Shown piece by piece: positions 1 through 10,085 of a stretch of DNA of 64,000 nucleotides. The notes beneath the pieces were generated by a model. It was not told the origin of the DNA. It did no database searches and saw only the letters and a list, made by a program, of their open reading frames with translations. Each line of letters opens with the position of its first letter. Position 1 is the stretch's first letter. A program made the translations under genes and the position numbers. This DNA is from WVZL01 sp041862375 (GTDB lineage Bacteria > Acidobacteriota > Aminicenantia > Aminicenantales > Aminicenantaceae): assembly GCA_041862375.1 (NCBI GenBank), contig JBGVTE010000109.1, forward strand, positions 1-64,000. The letters are read 5' to 3'.

Positions 1-38
1 ATCTCTTAAGGAAGGGCATTAATCTATTTGTTTTCAAT

Positions 39-74
39 GAGATTGCCACGCTCTCTTTGATCGCTCGCAATGAC
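39..74. repeat. REP-like imperfect palindrome
   Basis: A 36-bp stretch begins GAGATTGCCACG and ends CTCGCAATGAC. It resembles the imperfect palindrome GTCATTGCGAG...GGCAATCTC that occurs as an intergenic repeat in many bacterial genomes. It lies upstream of the first gene and overlaps no plausible coding frame. The family assignment rests on recall of the consensus and is moderate. Confidence 0.45.
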
Positions 75-171
75 AATGGAACTGCCTTTTTCGAACATTT
101 CTTTTAATCCCGTCACTTTGGGACAAAGTCAACATTTAAAGCCGATAAATAAGGATCAGTAAAAAAGTGTA

Positions 172-201
172 TTGGTAGGAAATATACTAGTTTGGTATAA
201 T
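172..201 (+). promoter_or_regulatory. Promoter of the CBM9-like gene
   Basis: TTGGTA (172-177) and TATAAT (196-201) are separated by 18 bp and lie just upstream of an AGGAGG ribosome-binding site and the ATG at 228. The -10 box is a perfect sigma70-type match. Inferred from sequence only. Confidence 0.6.
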
Positions 202-227
202 AACATAGCAAATATGAGGAGGCTGAA

Positions 228-1067
228 ATGAAAAGGCCATTATTTGCGAAGGTACTTTTATTATTTATTCTGATATTAACACTCTCTTTTGCAGGTTTTT
301 CAAAAAAGAAATTAATCACCAGCAGCTGGACTAATATTCCCATAAATATCGATGGCTCCTCAGATGATTGGGAATACAGTGCTTTGAATTCTGAGAAAAA
401 TGTCAGCGTTGATTATGGTCTTAAGAATGATTCAGAAAACCTCTTCATCCTTTTTGTTTTTAAAGACCCCAAATATCTGAGTACGATTAAAGCTACAGGC
501 ATGACCCTCTGGTTCAATCTTGAAGGAAAGAAGAACAAAATTTACGGAATAAAATTCATTAAACAGCAGGTCCCAGCAGAAGAGTTCATTTCTATCCTGG
601 AACAAGAAAAAGGATCACTTTCCGAAGAGGAAAAGAATAACGTTCGAGCAAATCCCTACTATTTCCTCCACAATATAAAAGTCATTAACAAAAAAAGCAA
701 ATCTTCCACTGAAGTATCCGACAGCGCTCGATTAAAGCCAGCTGTATTCAGGTCGATGAAGAGTGAAAACATGCATATTTATGAATTTGCAGTTCCTCTA
801 AATAGAGCAACAGAACAAGCACCTGGAGTAGGAGCAGAGCCAGGGAAGACCATAAAAATTTGTTTTGAATGGGGCGGTATGACAGAAGCTATGAAGACAG
901 CAAGAATGAAAAGGCTTTCTGACACAGGAGGAGGGCCTCAAGATCCCCGCAGGTCAGGTGGGTCTTGGTCAAAAGGAAGTTCATACAGCAAGAGAGTACC
1001 GAGAGTAAGCCCTGGCGTTACAAAATACTCTATCTGGGTAGATATACAGTTAGCAAAAAATCAGTGA
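228..1067 (+). CDS. Secreted CBM9/DOMON-like domain protein
   Basis: The protein (279 aa) starts with a clear Sec signal peptide: basic MKR, a hydrophobic core to about residue 23, then FSKKK. Residues about 35-200 read as a CBM9-like beta sandwich (IDGSSDDW near the start, then FVFKDPKYLS and MTLWFNL), the fold used in many secreted proteins to bind sugars or as a generic beta domain. The C-terminal 50 residues are Gly/Ser/Arg rich and low-complexity before a final IWVDIQLA strand. The start is secured by AGGAGG seven bases upstream and by the promoter at 172-201. No catalytic motif is visible, so a binding or envelope role is inferred. It precedes the hydroxyproline dehydratase-like gene by about 140 bp. 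Confidence 0.7.
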   Translation: MKRPLFAKVLLLFILILTLSFAGFSKKKLITSSWTNIPINIDGSSDDWEYSALNSEKNVSVDYGLKNDSENLFILFVFKDPKYLSTIKATGMTLWFNLEGKKNKIYGIKFIKQQVPAEEFISILEQEKGSLSEEEKNNVRANPYYFLHNIKVINKKSKSSTEVSDSARLKPAVFRSMKSENMHIYEFAVPLNRATEQAPGVGAEPGKTIKICFEWGGMTEAMKTARMKRLSDTGGGPQDPRRSGGSWSKGSSYSKRVPRVSPGVTKYSIWVDIQLAKNQ

Positions 1068-1205
1068 ATTAAAAATTTATCATAGAAAAATCTCTGACCG
1101 AATAACAATCATTCCCGTTGATAGGTCAAGTCTTTTTTATCTTTATAGAGATAACCTTTTCAGTCTAGCAAAAGGCAATTCCCTTTCTACTTGAGGAGGA
1201 AAAAA

Positions 1206-2234
1206 ATGTTAAAACCCTGGAGACCTCCAAAAAATTGTAAAGTGATTACAACAATCGACGCCCATACTGCAGGCGAACCTTTAAGAATCATTACCGGTGG
1301 ACTGAAAGAAATTCCTGGAAAAACAATCCTTGAAAAAAGACGATATGCTCAGCAAAATCTGGATTGGATTCGCACAGGATTATTATGGGAACCTCGAGGC
1401 CATGCAGATATGTATGGGGCAATCCTAACTAAACCCACAACCTCTGATGGTGATTTGGGCGTCTTGTTCCTTCACAATGAAGGATTCAGTACGATGTGCG
1501 GACATGGGATTATCGCAATCACTAAAGTAGTCCTGGATACAGGCCTGCTCGCTAAGGAAGGAGCCCATCCTGTTTTGAAACTAGATACTCCAGCTGGAAG
1601 AGTCACAGCTGCAGCCCGCCGAAAAAACGGGCAGATAGCAGAGGTTTCTTTTTTAAATGTACCCTCCTTTGTCTATAAGCGCAATCAACTGGTAAATATA
1701 CCTGGGATAGGAGAAATCAGATATGATATTGCCTTCGGAGGAGCTTTCTACGCCTTCGTCGATGCAGAATATTTTAGAGTTGGACTGGAGGCTAAAGACT
1801 TCTATCGGTTGATCGATTGGGGAAAGCGTATAAAACGCACTATAATGGAAAATTTAGAAATTAGGCATCCCTTTGAAGAAGACTTAAGCTTTTTATACGG
1901 CACTATCTTTGTCGGACCACCAAAGAATCCTTCTCATCACAGCCGCAACGTGTGTATTTTTGCTGAAGGAGAAGTCGACCGCTCACCAACAGGAACTGGA
2001 GTCAGTGCCCGAGCAGCAATCCTTCATTCATTGAATGAACTGAATCCTGGACAATCGATTGTTATTGAAAGCATCCTCGGGACATGCTTTAAAGTACGAG
2101 TTGTTGAAGAAACAAAATTTGGCACCTTCCCAGCTGTAATTCCTGAAGTGACGGGAAGTGCCTACATCATCGGTCAAAACCAGTTTTACTTTGACCCATC
2201 TGATCCGTTGCGAAATGGATTTATCTTTCGGTAG
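1206..2234 (+). CDS. Proline racemase family; probable trans-3-hydroxy-L-proline dehydratase
   Basis: This is a proline racemase-fold enzyme of 342 aa. The first catalytic residue is C98 in the motif MCGHG. The second position, Cys in racemases and epimerases (DRSPCGTG), is Thr here: DRSPTGTG, T262. A Cys/Thr pair is the established signature of trans-3-hydroxy-L-proline dehydratase (as in human L3HYPDH), which dehydrates trans-3-hydroxyproline to pyrroline-2-carboxylate. The in-frame TTG at 1191 overlaps the ribosome-binding site GAGGAGG, so translation must begin at ATG 1206. No signal peptide is present, so the enzyme is cytoplasmic. The following gene encodes an exported dipeptidase, which fits catabolism of hydroxyproline-rich peptides such as collagen. 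Family is certain; specificity is inferred from T262. Confidence 0.85.
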   Translation: MLKPWRPPKNCKVITTIDAHTAGEPLRIITGGLKEIPGKTILEKRRYAQQNLDWIRTGLLWEPRGHADMYGAILTKPTTSDGDLGVLFLHNEGFSTMCGHGIIAITKVVLDTGLLAKEGAHPVLKLDTPAGRVTAAARRKNGQIAEVSFLNVPSFVYKRNQLVNIPGIGEIRYDIAFGGAFYAFVDAEYFRVGLEAKDFYRLIDWGKRIKRTIMENLEIRHPFEEDLSFLYGTIFVGPPKNPSHHSRNVCIFAEGEVDRSPTGTGVSARAAILHSLNELNPGQSIVIESILGTCFKVRVVEETKFGTFPAVIPEVTGSAYIIGQNQFYFDPSDPLRNGFIFR

Positions 2235-2406
2235 TCGAATAATGAGAACAAGCACCTATCAATTTAAATCAACACGGGCTTCAAAACTTCCCTTCCATTC
2301 TTTTCTCACTCGGTTTAAGATGAAGGCAGTTTTCGATATTTTAAAGATTTCGAATGAAGGCTAATTTCAGGATTATTCTTTACCAAAAAAAGGAGGGAGA
2401 ATAGAA

Positions 2407-4080
2407 ATGAAATGCAAAGAATCAAATTTAATCACAGGGCTTTTTTTTATCGTTTTCACAGTTCTAGCCATTTTTGGATTTAATGAAGACACAAAAACTC
2501 CAAACCACTGTACGGATATAATCATCGGGAAAAATGCCTCAGTAGATGGGTCGGTGATAACTTCCCATACAGGCGCATGCGAGGAATGCAGAGTCCATGT
2601 GGTTCCTTCTAAGACTTTTAAAAAGGGAGCAACGGCACCTGTCCACTATGGCCTTCAGGATGTAAGGAAACCTTTACACGAATACGGCAAAATAATCAGT
2701 AACATCCCGCAGGTAGAAACAACGTATGCATACTTTCATACGGGCTATCCCCAGATGAATGAGCATCAACTGGCCATCGGAGAGAGTACCCTCAGCCAGA
2801 GAGATGAATTAAAAGTAGACTACAACATGGGCTGTAAGCAGATAATGACGATTGAACAGGCTCAATTATTCGCGCTGCAAAGGTGTAAAACAGCGAGAGA
2901 GGCTATAAAATTAATAACATCTCTGGTAGAGAAATACGGTTTCCTCCCTTCCTGCGGACCCGAATCAGAGGCTCTGTGTATTGCTGATCCAAATGAAGCG
3001 TGGGTATTAGAGGTTTTTAGTGTTGGCCTGGACTGGACCCCTGAGAGTGGAGAACCTGGCGCCATATGGGCTGCCCAAAGAGTGCCTGATGACCACGTAG
3101 CCGTTGTTCCTAACTGGAGCATAATTAAAGAAATCGACCTTAGTAATCCTGATTACTTCATGGCCTCAAAAAACTACATGCAAGTGGCCATCGATTATGG
3201 CTGGTATGACCCTCAAAGCAATAAGCCCTTTATCTGGCAGGAAGTTTACTCGCCAATTCCAAGAGAATGGGCACTCAACCGGTTTTGGCTGTTTTACAGC
3301 ACTGTCGCTCCAAAATACAAAGAATGGCCGAATAAAAAACTTACGACACCTTACAGTGGATACAATGCCTATCACCAGTATCTTGAGCCTCTATCGATGT
3401 ATCCCTTTTCTGTAAAGCCTGAAAAGAAACTTTCAGTCCAGGACGTTATTGCCTTTCAACGGTCTGTCTTTGAAGGCACAATATACGACATGACAGCAGA
3501 TACCGATTGGCTGATCCCCGACAGCAAAGGCGGCCTGAAAAAAAGCCCGCTTACTACTCCATTCCCCACTAAAGACATGAGAGAATTACTCGATATAACC
3601 TGGCGCCGCAATGTTTCAAGAGGAGGCTACGGCATGGTCGCCCAGTTAAGGAGCTGGCTTCCTGCACCTATTGGGGGAATTTACTGGTTTTACCTCGATA
3701 ACCAGCATGTTAGCACCTACGTGCCTATTTACGCTGGAGTCCAAGAGATATCTCCTTTTTACAAAACATACGATCCAGACAAATTCAGCGAAAAGTCAGC
3801 CCGGTGGGTGATTGACTTTGTTGATAATTTACTTTATCTCAAATGGCAAGAAGCAATCAAGGATTTGCGTGCAGTTCGAGATCCCTTAGAAGATAACTTC
3901 TTTAAAGAGCAACCGTCAATCGATCGTAAAGCCCTCGAGCTGCACAGAAAGGACCCAAGACTTACCAGGAAATTCCTGACTGAGATAACTATAAAGAGAA
4001 TGGAAAAAATTGTAGAGATGTATTCTAAATTAAGAGAACTGCTCATCACAAAATACACTAATAATAAACAGGGACTATAA
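2407..4080 (+). CDS. Secreted C69-family dipeptidase (U34)
   Basis: This 557-aa protein matches the C69/U34 dipeptidases, which are N-terminal-nucleophile hydrolases. After a hydrophobic leader (residues about 8-25) the sequence continues to C35 in the motif CTDIIIGKNASVDGS. In this family that Cys becomes the N-terminal nucleophile after autoprocessing. Further family landmarks are the conserved G-D-G-S-V turn and GGYGMVAQLRSWLP near residue 410. A strong AAAGGAGGGAGA ribosome-binding site supports the ATG at 2407. The leader indicates export. It sits between the hydroxyproline dehydratase-like gene and the galactosidase fusion on the same strand, suggesting extracellular processing of peptides from glycosylated proteins (inference). 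Confidence 0.9.
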   Translation: MKCKESNLITGLFFIVFTVLAIFGFNEDTKTPNHCTDIIIGKNASVDGSVITSHTGACEECRVHVVPSKTFKKGATAPVHYGLQDVRKPLHEYGKIISNIPQVETTYAYFHTGYPQMNEHQLAIGESTLSQRDELKVDYNMGCKQIMTIEQAQLFALQRCKTAREAIKLITSLVEKYGFLPSCGPESEALCIADPNEAWVLEVFSVGLDWTPESGEPGAIWAAQRVPDDHVAVVPNWSIIKEIDLSNPDYFMASKNYMQVAIDYGWYDPQSNKPFIWQEVYSPIPREWALNRFWLFYSTVAPKYKEWPNKKLTTPYSGYNAYHQYLEPLSMYPFSVKPEKKLSVQDVIAFQRSVFEGTIYDMTADTDWLIPDSKGGLKKSPLTTPFPTKDMRELLDITWRRNVSRGGYGMVAQLRSWLPAPIGGIYWFYLDNQHVSTYVPIYAGVQEISPFYKTYDPDKFSEKSARWVIDFVDNLLYLKWQEAIKDLRAVRDPLEDNFFKEQPSIDRKALELHRKDPRLTRKFLTEITIKRMEKIVEMYSKLRELLITKYTNNKQGL

Positions 4081-4115
4081 ACTAAAAAACATATACGTCA
4101 TGAAAGGATCCTGAC

Positions 4116-7100
4116 ATGAAATTTTTAAAACCACAGGTATTATTATGGATCACACTGTCCTTACTGGTTGCTCCCATAAATTTTGCTGAAGAAGTCAGGA
4201 CAGGAAAGCATGAAGAAAATAAAATCCAGATGTTCTGGCTGAGCAACAACCAGATTAAGTGCTGCTTGTATATTTACGAAGAAAAACTGAAATCTGAAAA
4301 ACTCATTGCACAGACAGAGTGGCTCAAAAAATTCAAAAATCCATCCCTTGCTGTTGAAAACGATGCAGATTTTGGCTTGGATGTGATGTGGACTGGGTGG
4401 CGCGCCCCGGGAAAAGTGAATAACGCAGAAAATCCAGTACACTTTTCAAGAAAAGATTTCAATATTGAACGCCATGAATTCAGAGAACTAAACGGAGGAT
4501 TAAAAGAACTCGAATTAGTCTTTAAAGGTTATGATATTCCTTTCTTGCTGAGAATAACATATCGACTTGAACCCAATGCATTTTACATCAGGAAAAAAAT
4601 AGCTGTCAGCGATCCTTCATCCAGACATCATTTTCTCCAAAAAATCTGGCCTATCCACGGCTGTATCCTTGCCAATGTCCGAGTTATAAAGCCAGGAGGC
4701 TTCGGCCAACCTATAGCTTTCCAGCATAAACAAGGTGGTATGTTTTTCGGACTTGAGTACCCTGCCTCAGATAATAAACTGCTTTCCCCTAAGAAAGATA
4801 AAATAGAAATCCGTTGCGGCCAAGAAATCGGCAGGATAATCGGGAATGCCTGGATAGAAAGTGATTGGATTATTGAAGCGCTCACTCCAAACAATCACGT
4901 TAAACTCTGGTTCTTCAAGTACTTGGATAGGATCCGTGCAGCACCTCTAAAGCCGTATACGCTCTATAACAGCTGGTATGACTTGCGTGCTCCTGAGATG
5001 ATAAAAAATGAGATGAACATCATGAACGAGGAAAATGTGCAACGTATCATCAGATTATTCCAGACAAATATGATACGAAAACATGGAATAGACCTTGACG
5101 CTTTTGTTCTGGATGACGGCTGGGATGTATACAGGAGCGATTGGGTATTGAGTGAGAGACAATTCCCGCGGGGGCTAAAGCCCATCACAGACGAGTTGAG
5201 AAAAACAAATACCAATCTTGGAATCTGGTTTGGACCAATAGGTGGCTACTCAAACCGAAGCTGGCGAGTAGAATGGATGAAGTCCAAGGGATACGAAGTA
5301 GTAGGAAACCAGCTCTGTCTTGCTGGAAAAAATTACTGTAAATTGTTTAAAAAGAGAGTTGTTGATTTTGTCAAAAAGGATGGGATCGGTTACTACAAGT
5401 GGGATGGAGTTCAGTACTCGTGCAGTGAACCAGATCACGGACATCCAGTAGGGATATATTCACGCCGGGCAGTTTTGGAATCTCTGATTGATATCTGCCG
5501 ATCTGTTCGTGAGTTTAATCCCAATATCTTTTTAAACATTACCTCCGGCACCTGGCTAAGTCCGTGGTGGGTAAAATATGCAAACCAGATCTGGATGCAG
5601 GGAAGCGACTATGGTTATACAGAAGTGCCCTCAATAAGCCGCCGCGACAGAGCTATTACATATAGAGACACAGTTCTCTACGACGATTTCCGGGATAAAG
5701 ATTTCTGGTTCCCGATTTCAAACCTGATGACTCATGGAATAATCAAGGGGCACTTGCAAAAACTGGGAGGAGAACAGGAGCCTCTTGATAAGTTCACGGA
5801 TAATGCACTACTCTACCTCGCCCGCGGTGTCTCTATGTGGGAACTCTACATTTCGCCTGATATTCTCACGGAAGGCGAATGGAAGGCAATAGGGGATTCA
5901 ATCCGTTGGGCAAAAGACCGATTCTCTATTCTCTGCTCTACAGATATGATAGGCGGAGACCCCAAGAGAAGGCAAGCGTATGGATACACACACTTTAAAG
6001 GAGGCCAAGGTATCATTGCTGCTCGAAATCCGCACATAGAACCGTGCACGTTAGAAGTCAAGTTATCTCCTTCCCAGGGCCTCGATCCTGCAGCAGCCTC
6101 ATTAGTTTTGGAACGTGTATATCCAACTCGTTGGATATCTCCAAAATTGTATGCTGCAGGTGCAGATCTCGAACTTCTTCTTGATGGATACGAGACAGCA
6201 ATTTATGAAATCTACTCCCTCTCTGATGCTGAACGCCCATTATTAGCAGGAGTTATTTTTGATGCAGTTAAACTAAACGAGAGTAGATACTCTATAAAAT
6301 TTTATGATGGAAGAGAAAATATCAGGCTGCTTAATCCAGAAAAAGTCAAAGCTATAACCTATGACGGAAAAACTGTAAGCCCTCATGACCTTGTGATTAC
6401 AGCTAAAAGCCAGTATGAGCCGGTATCAGATTACAATATCAACACTGTTAAGAAAAACAAATCATCTCAAATAGAGGTAAAATTCACTATCGCAGAATCT
6501 TCACCAAAGGCCTCATTTGCTCTCCTTCTTCAACCAATCGGAAATTCTGTAGGCAAAGATGACCCGGAAGTTGTCTTCTTTCTAGACGGCAAAAAAGCAG
6601 AAGCGAAGCTCGAGAAGCAGAAAGGTCTCTGGGGATGGTATCGAATCAGTGTGCTCTCTGGTAATCATTTTTCCAGAATTCAAATCACACCAGGCGAGGA
6701 AACTGAACAGTGGACAGGCAAAGCATCGCTGTGGCTTCTGTGTCAAATGAACTGTCAAGGAGACGAGGTTACGTTTGATTTAGGAAAAGAAGTAATCGAG
6801 AGACCGATGCCGCCTCGGCCGTGGCCTAAAGGAGTTGTACGCAGAAATGTACATATCGGAGAGGTAAAAATTTTCACTGGTTCTCTCCCTGAATCAATAT
6901 CAGGGTTAAATAAGGTTAACGACTGGGAAAATCCATTAGTGATTGGAATAAACAAGGAACCCGCACACTGCACATACATTCCATACAAAGATACAATTAC
7001 TGCCATGAAGAATAATCCTTCTCAATCTCCTTTTTATAAATCATTAAACGGAATCTGGAAGTTCAACTGGGTTAGAAAACCTGCTGATCGACCTGTTGAC

Positions 7101-10007
7101 TTTTATAAAGATGAATACGATACAAGCAATTGGAACGATATAACCGTACCGGGTAATTGGGAACTACAGGGTTATGGAATACCTGTTTATACAAATACCG
7201 ACTACCCCTTTGAGGTTAATCCACCCAAAATTCCTCATGACTACAATCCAGTCGGATCCTACAGAAGAAATTTCTCCATTCCAGAAAGTTGGAACAATCG
7301 CCAGATATTCTTACACTTTGGAGGAGTGAACTCAGCCATGTCTGTATGGGTAAATGGAAGAAAAATAGGCTACAGCCAGGGCAGTAAAACACCCGCGGAA
7401 TTCAATGTCACTCAATATGTCCGAAAAGGAAAAAACACCCTGGCAGTAGAAGTTTATCGCTGGAGTGATGGAAGTTATCTCGAGGATCAGGATTTCTGGA
7501 AAATAAGCGGGATCGAACGCGATGTATTTCTCTTTTCTACTCCAAATGTCGCCATTCGTGATTTTTTTGTACTCGGAGATCTGGACGATAGATACATAGA
7601 TGGAATGCTTAAAGTTACAGTAGAGGTTAAAAATTATCTGTCCAGAGCAAGAGATGACTATCATGTCCACCTGGATCTCATAAACGCTGATGGAGACTCA
7701 GTATTTGAGGAGCCAATTGTTAAAGATGTAAAACTCGATAAGCAAGAAGAAATAACTGTCAATTTTGAAGAATCTGTAAAAACACCGGATAAATGGACCG
7801 CTGAAACACCCCGCCTGTATTCATTGATTCTTTCTCTTTCGGATAATACAGATAAAATCATCGAAGTTGTCACCTGCAAAGTCGGGTTCAGGAAAATAGA
7901 GATAAAAGAAGGACAGTTACAGATTAACGGAGTTCCTATCTTAATAAAAGGTGTAAATCGTCATGAACACGAGCCTTTAACCGCACGGGTAGTCTCAGAA
8001 AAGTATATGCTTAAAGACATTGAGCTGATGAAAAAGTTTAATATCAATGCTGTCCGAACTAGTCACTACCCAAATGTTCCAAGATGGTACGAGTTATGCG
8101 ATAAGTATGGTCTCTATGTTATTGATGAGGCAAATATCGAGTCTCACGGGATCGGATACGATCCAGCTATAACACTGGGTAATAATCCAGTATGGAAGAA
8201 GGCACATCTAGATCGTACAATAAGAATGGTTGAAAGAGACAAAAACCATCCATCAATCATTATCTGGTCTCTCGGGAATGAGGCTGGCGATGGCATAAAT
8301 TTTCAAGCCACGTATAAATGGATCAAAGCCCGTGACTCAAGCAGGCCAGTCCAATATGAACGAGCTAAACAAAAACCTCATACCGACATCTTCTGTCCCA
8401 TGTACGCTCGAATTGAACAGTTAAAGGAATATGCAAAGAGAGAGCAAAAGCGCCCTTTAATCATGTGTGAGTATGCTCATGCAATGGGAAATAGCGTAGG
8501 AAATCTACAGGATTACTGGGATGTAATCTACGAATATAAACAGCTTCAGGGAGGATTTATCTGGGACTGGGTTGACCAGGGATTGCTTAAAAAAAATGAG
8601 GAAGGCCAAGAATTCTGGGCTTATGGAGGTGATTTTGGACCTCCAGGCACTCCAAGCGATAGAAATTTCTGCATTAACGGACTTGTCTTTCCAGATAGAA
8701 AAGTTCATCCACACATATGGGAAGTAAAAAAGGTTTATCAATATATAACAGTGAAACCTGTAGATTTAAAAAAGGGCAAGGTTGAAGTCAGCAACAAATA
8801 TGATTTCACAAATCTAAAGTCATTCGAAATGAAGTGGAATATCATGGGTGATGGGGAAAAAATTGCCGGAGGGAAATTATCGCATCTGGATATCGCACCG
8901 CACAACTCTAAAATCATAAACATACCTTACCCTGACATTCAACCTGAACCTGGTATAGAGTACTTTCTCAACTTGAGTTTTACACTAAAGTATGGAACAC
9001 CGATTGTTCCCCAAGGTCATGAAGTTTCGTGGGAGCAATTTAAGCTACCTGATTACAAATCCGTGACAAAACTGGATCTATCCACACTAGCAGAGCTGAC
9101 ACTCATCGAACTAGATAAAACTGCACAGGTCAAAGGACGGGATTTCACCGTTACAATTGATAAAAAAACGGGACAAATAAAATCTTTAATATTCAAAGGT
9201 ACAGAATTCATTAAATCAGGCCCAGAGCCAAATTTCTGGCGTGCGCCAACTGATAACGACTTTGGAAATAGCATGCCCAAAAGATGCCGCGGCTGGCGCG
9301 AGGCAGGTATTAAAAGGACAGTTGAAAAAGTCACAATAAAGCAGATAAATACTCGTAAAATTCAAATCGATGTAATTTCCACACTTCCTGCAGGAAATTC
9401 AAAATATTATACAACATACACAATCTTTGGCAGCGGGGATATAATAATTAAAAACAAATTTGTGCCGGGAAGCCGCTCTTTGCCTGAAATACCCCGATTT
9501 GGTATGAAAATGATTCTTCCTGATGAATTTGATACTATCTCCTGGTATGGACGCGGACCACATGAAAATTACTGGGATAGAAAAACAGGCGCAGCGATAG
9601 GAATATACCGCCAAACAGTGATGGAGCAATACCATCCCTACATACGCCCTCAAGAAAACGGTAATAAAACAGATGTCCGCTGGGTAGCATTAACCAACGA
9701 TAAAGGCATGGGACTCCTTGCTGTTGGCATGCCCCTGCTAAGCATCAGCGCTCACCATTTTATAATCGAAGATTTTGATCCTGGACTGGAAAAACGCCAG
9801 AGACATACTTACCACCTAAAAAAACGTGATTTGGTTACTTTAAACCTGGACTATAAACAGATGGGAGTGGGTGGCGACAACAGCTGGGGTGCACGACCAC
9901 ATAAAGAATACACTTTGCCTGCGCAAGAATACACTTACAGCTTCCGGCTACGCCCCTTTTCTAAAAAAAATGAGACTCCCTATGCATTGAGCAAACAGAG
10001 ATTTTAA
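4116..10007 (+). CDS. Fused alpha-galactosidase-type / GH2 beta-galactosidase, secreted
   Basis: A single 1,963-residue protein. Residues 1-24 form a signal peptide. Residues about 30-700 are a GH36/clan GH-D alpha-galactosidase-type module with DDGWD near residue 335, a probable nucleophile D430 in YYKWDG and a probable acid/base D498 in QGSDYG. Residues about 700-930 are a beta-rich linker domain. From about residue 935 the protein is a full-length LacZ-type beta-galactosidase: NDWENPLVIGINKEPAH, acid/base E1389 in WSLGNEAGDG, nucleophile E1452 in MCEYAHAMGNS, and a complete C-terminal beta domain. Both modules keep their catalytic residues. Normally these enzymes are separate proteins. Removal of alpha- and beta-linked galactose from one substrate outside the cytoplasm is inferred. 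The specificity of the first module could differ from galactose. Confidence 0.88.
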   Translation: MKFLKPQVLLWITLSLLVAPINFAEEVRTGKHEENKIQMFWLSNNQIKCCLYIYEEKLKSEKLIAQTEWLKKFKNPSLAVENDADFGLDVMWTGWRAPGKVNNAENPVHFSRKDFNIERHEFRELNGGLKELELVFKGYDIPFLLRITYRLEPNAFYIRKKIAVSDPSSRHHFLQKIWPIHGCILANVRVIKPGGFGQPIAFQHKQGGMFFGLEYPASDNKLLSPKKDKIEIRCGQEIGRIIGNAWIESDWIIEALTPNNHVKLWFFKYLDRIRAAPLKPYTLYNSWYDLRAPEMIKNEMNIMNEENVQRIIRLFQTNMIRKHGIDLDAFVLDDGWDVYRSDWVLSERQFPRGLKPITDELRKTNTNLGIWFGPIGGYSNRSWRVEWMKSKGYEVVGNQLCLAGKNYCKLFKKRVVDFVKKDGIGYYKWDGVQYSCSEPDHGHPVGIYSRRAVLESLIDICRSVREFNPNIFLNITSGTWLSPWWVKYANQIWMQGSDYGYTEVPSISRRDRAITYRDTVLYDDFRDKDFWFPISNLMTHGIIKGHLQKLGGEQEPLDKFTDNALLYLARGVSMWELYISPDILTEGEWKAIGDSIRWAKDRFSILCSTDMIGGDPKRRQAYGYTHFKGGQGIIAARNPHIEPCTLEVKLSPSQGLDPAAASLVLERVYPTRWISPKLYAAGADLELLLDGYETAIYEIYSLSDAERPLLAGVIFDAVKLNESRYSIKFYDGRENIRLLNPEKVKAITYDGKTVSPHDLVITAKSQYEPVSDYNINTVKKNKSSQIEVKFTIAESSPKASFALLLQPIGNSVGKDDPEVVFFLDGKKAEAKLEKQKGLWGWYRISVLSGNHFSRIQITPGEETEQWTGKASLWLLCQMNCQGDEVTFDLGKEVIERPMPPRPWPKGVVRRNVHIGEVKIFTGSLPESISGLNKVNDWENPLVIGINKEPAHCTYIPYKDTITAMKNNPSQSPFYKSLNGIWKFNWVRKPADRPVDFYKDEYDTSNWNDITVPGNWELQGYGIPVYTNTDYPFEVNPPKIPHDYNPVGSYRRNFSIPESWNNRQIFLHFGGVNSAMSVWVNGRKIGYSQGSKTPAEFNVTQYVRKGKNTLAVEVYRWSDGSYLEDQDFWKISGIERDVFLFSTPNVAIRDFFVLGDLDDRYIDGMLKVTVEVKNYLSRARDDYHVHLDLINADGDSVFEEPIVKDVKLDKQEEITVNFEESVKTPDKWTAETPRLYSLILSLSDNTDKIIEVVTCKVGFRKIEIKEGQLQINGVPILIKGVNRHEHEPLTARVVSEKYMLKDIELMKKFNINAVRTSHYPNVPRWYELCDKYGLYVIDEANIESHGIGYDPAITLGNNPVWKKAHLDRTIRMVERDKNHPSIIIWSLGNEAGDGINFQATYKWIKARDSSRPVQYERAKQKPHTDIFCPMYARIEQLKEYAKREQKRPLIMCEYAHAMGNSVGNLQDYWDVIYEYKQLQGGFIWDWVDQGLLKKNEEGQEFWAYGGDFGPPGTPSDRNFCINGLVFPDRKVHPHIWEVKKVYQYITVKPVDLKKGKVEVSNKYDFTNLKSFEMKWNIMGDGEKIAGGKLSHLDIAPHNSKIINIPYPDIQPEPGIEYFLNLSFTLKYGTPIVPQGHEVSWEQFKLPDYKSVTKLDLSTLAELTLIELDKTAQVKGRDFTVTIDKKTGQIKSLIFKGTEFIKSGPEPNFWRAPTDNDFGNSMPKRCRGWREAGIKRTVEKVTIKQINTRKIQIDVISTLPAGNSKYYTTYTIFGSGDIIIKNKFVPGSRSLPEIPRFGMKMILPDEFDTISWYGRGPHENYWDRKTGAAIGIYRQTVMEQYHPYIRPQENGNKTDVRWVALTNDKGMGLLAVGMPLLSISAHHFIIEDFDPGLEKRQRHTYHLKKRDLVTLNLDYKQMGVGGDNSWGARPHKEYTLPAQEYTYSFRLRPFSKKNETPYALSKQRF

Positions 10008-10085
10008 ATAAAATTTTTTTCTTTCCACTAGAATTTTTTCTATTCTCATTCGTTTATTACCATAAAATCAATATAGTTCTCTTCA

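Noticed and set aside
1191..1205. TTG start for the hydroxyproline dehydratase-like gene
   Set aside because: Those codons coincide with the ribosome-binding site of ATG 1206.
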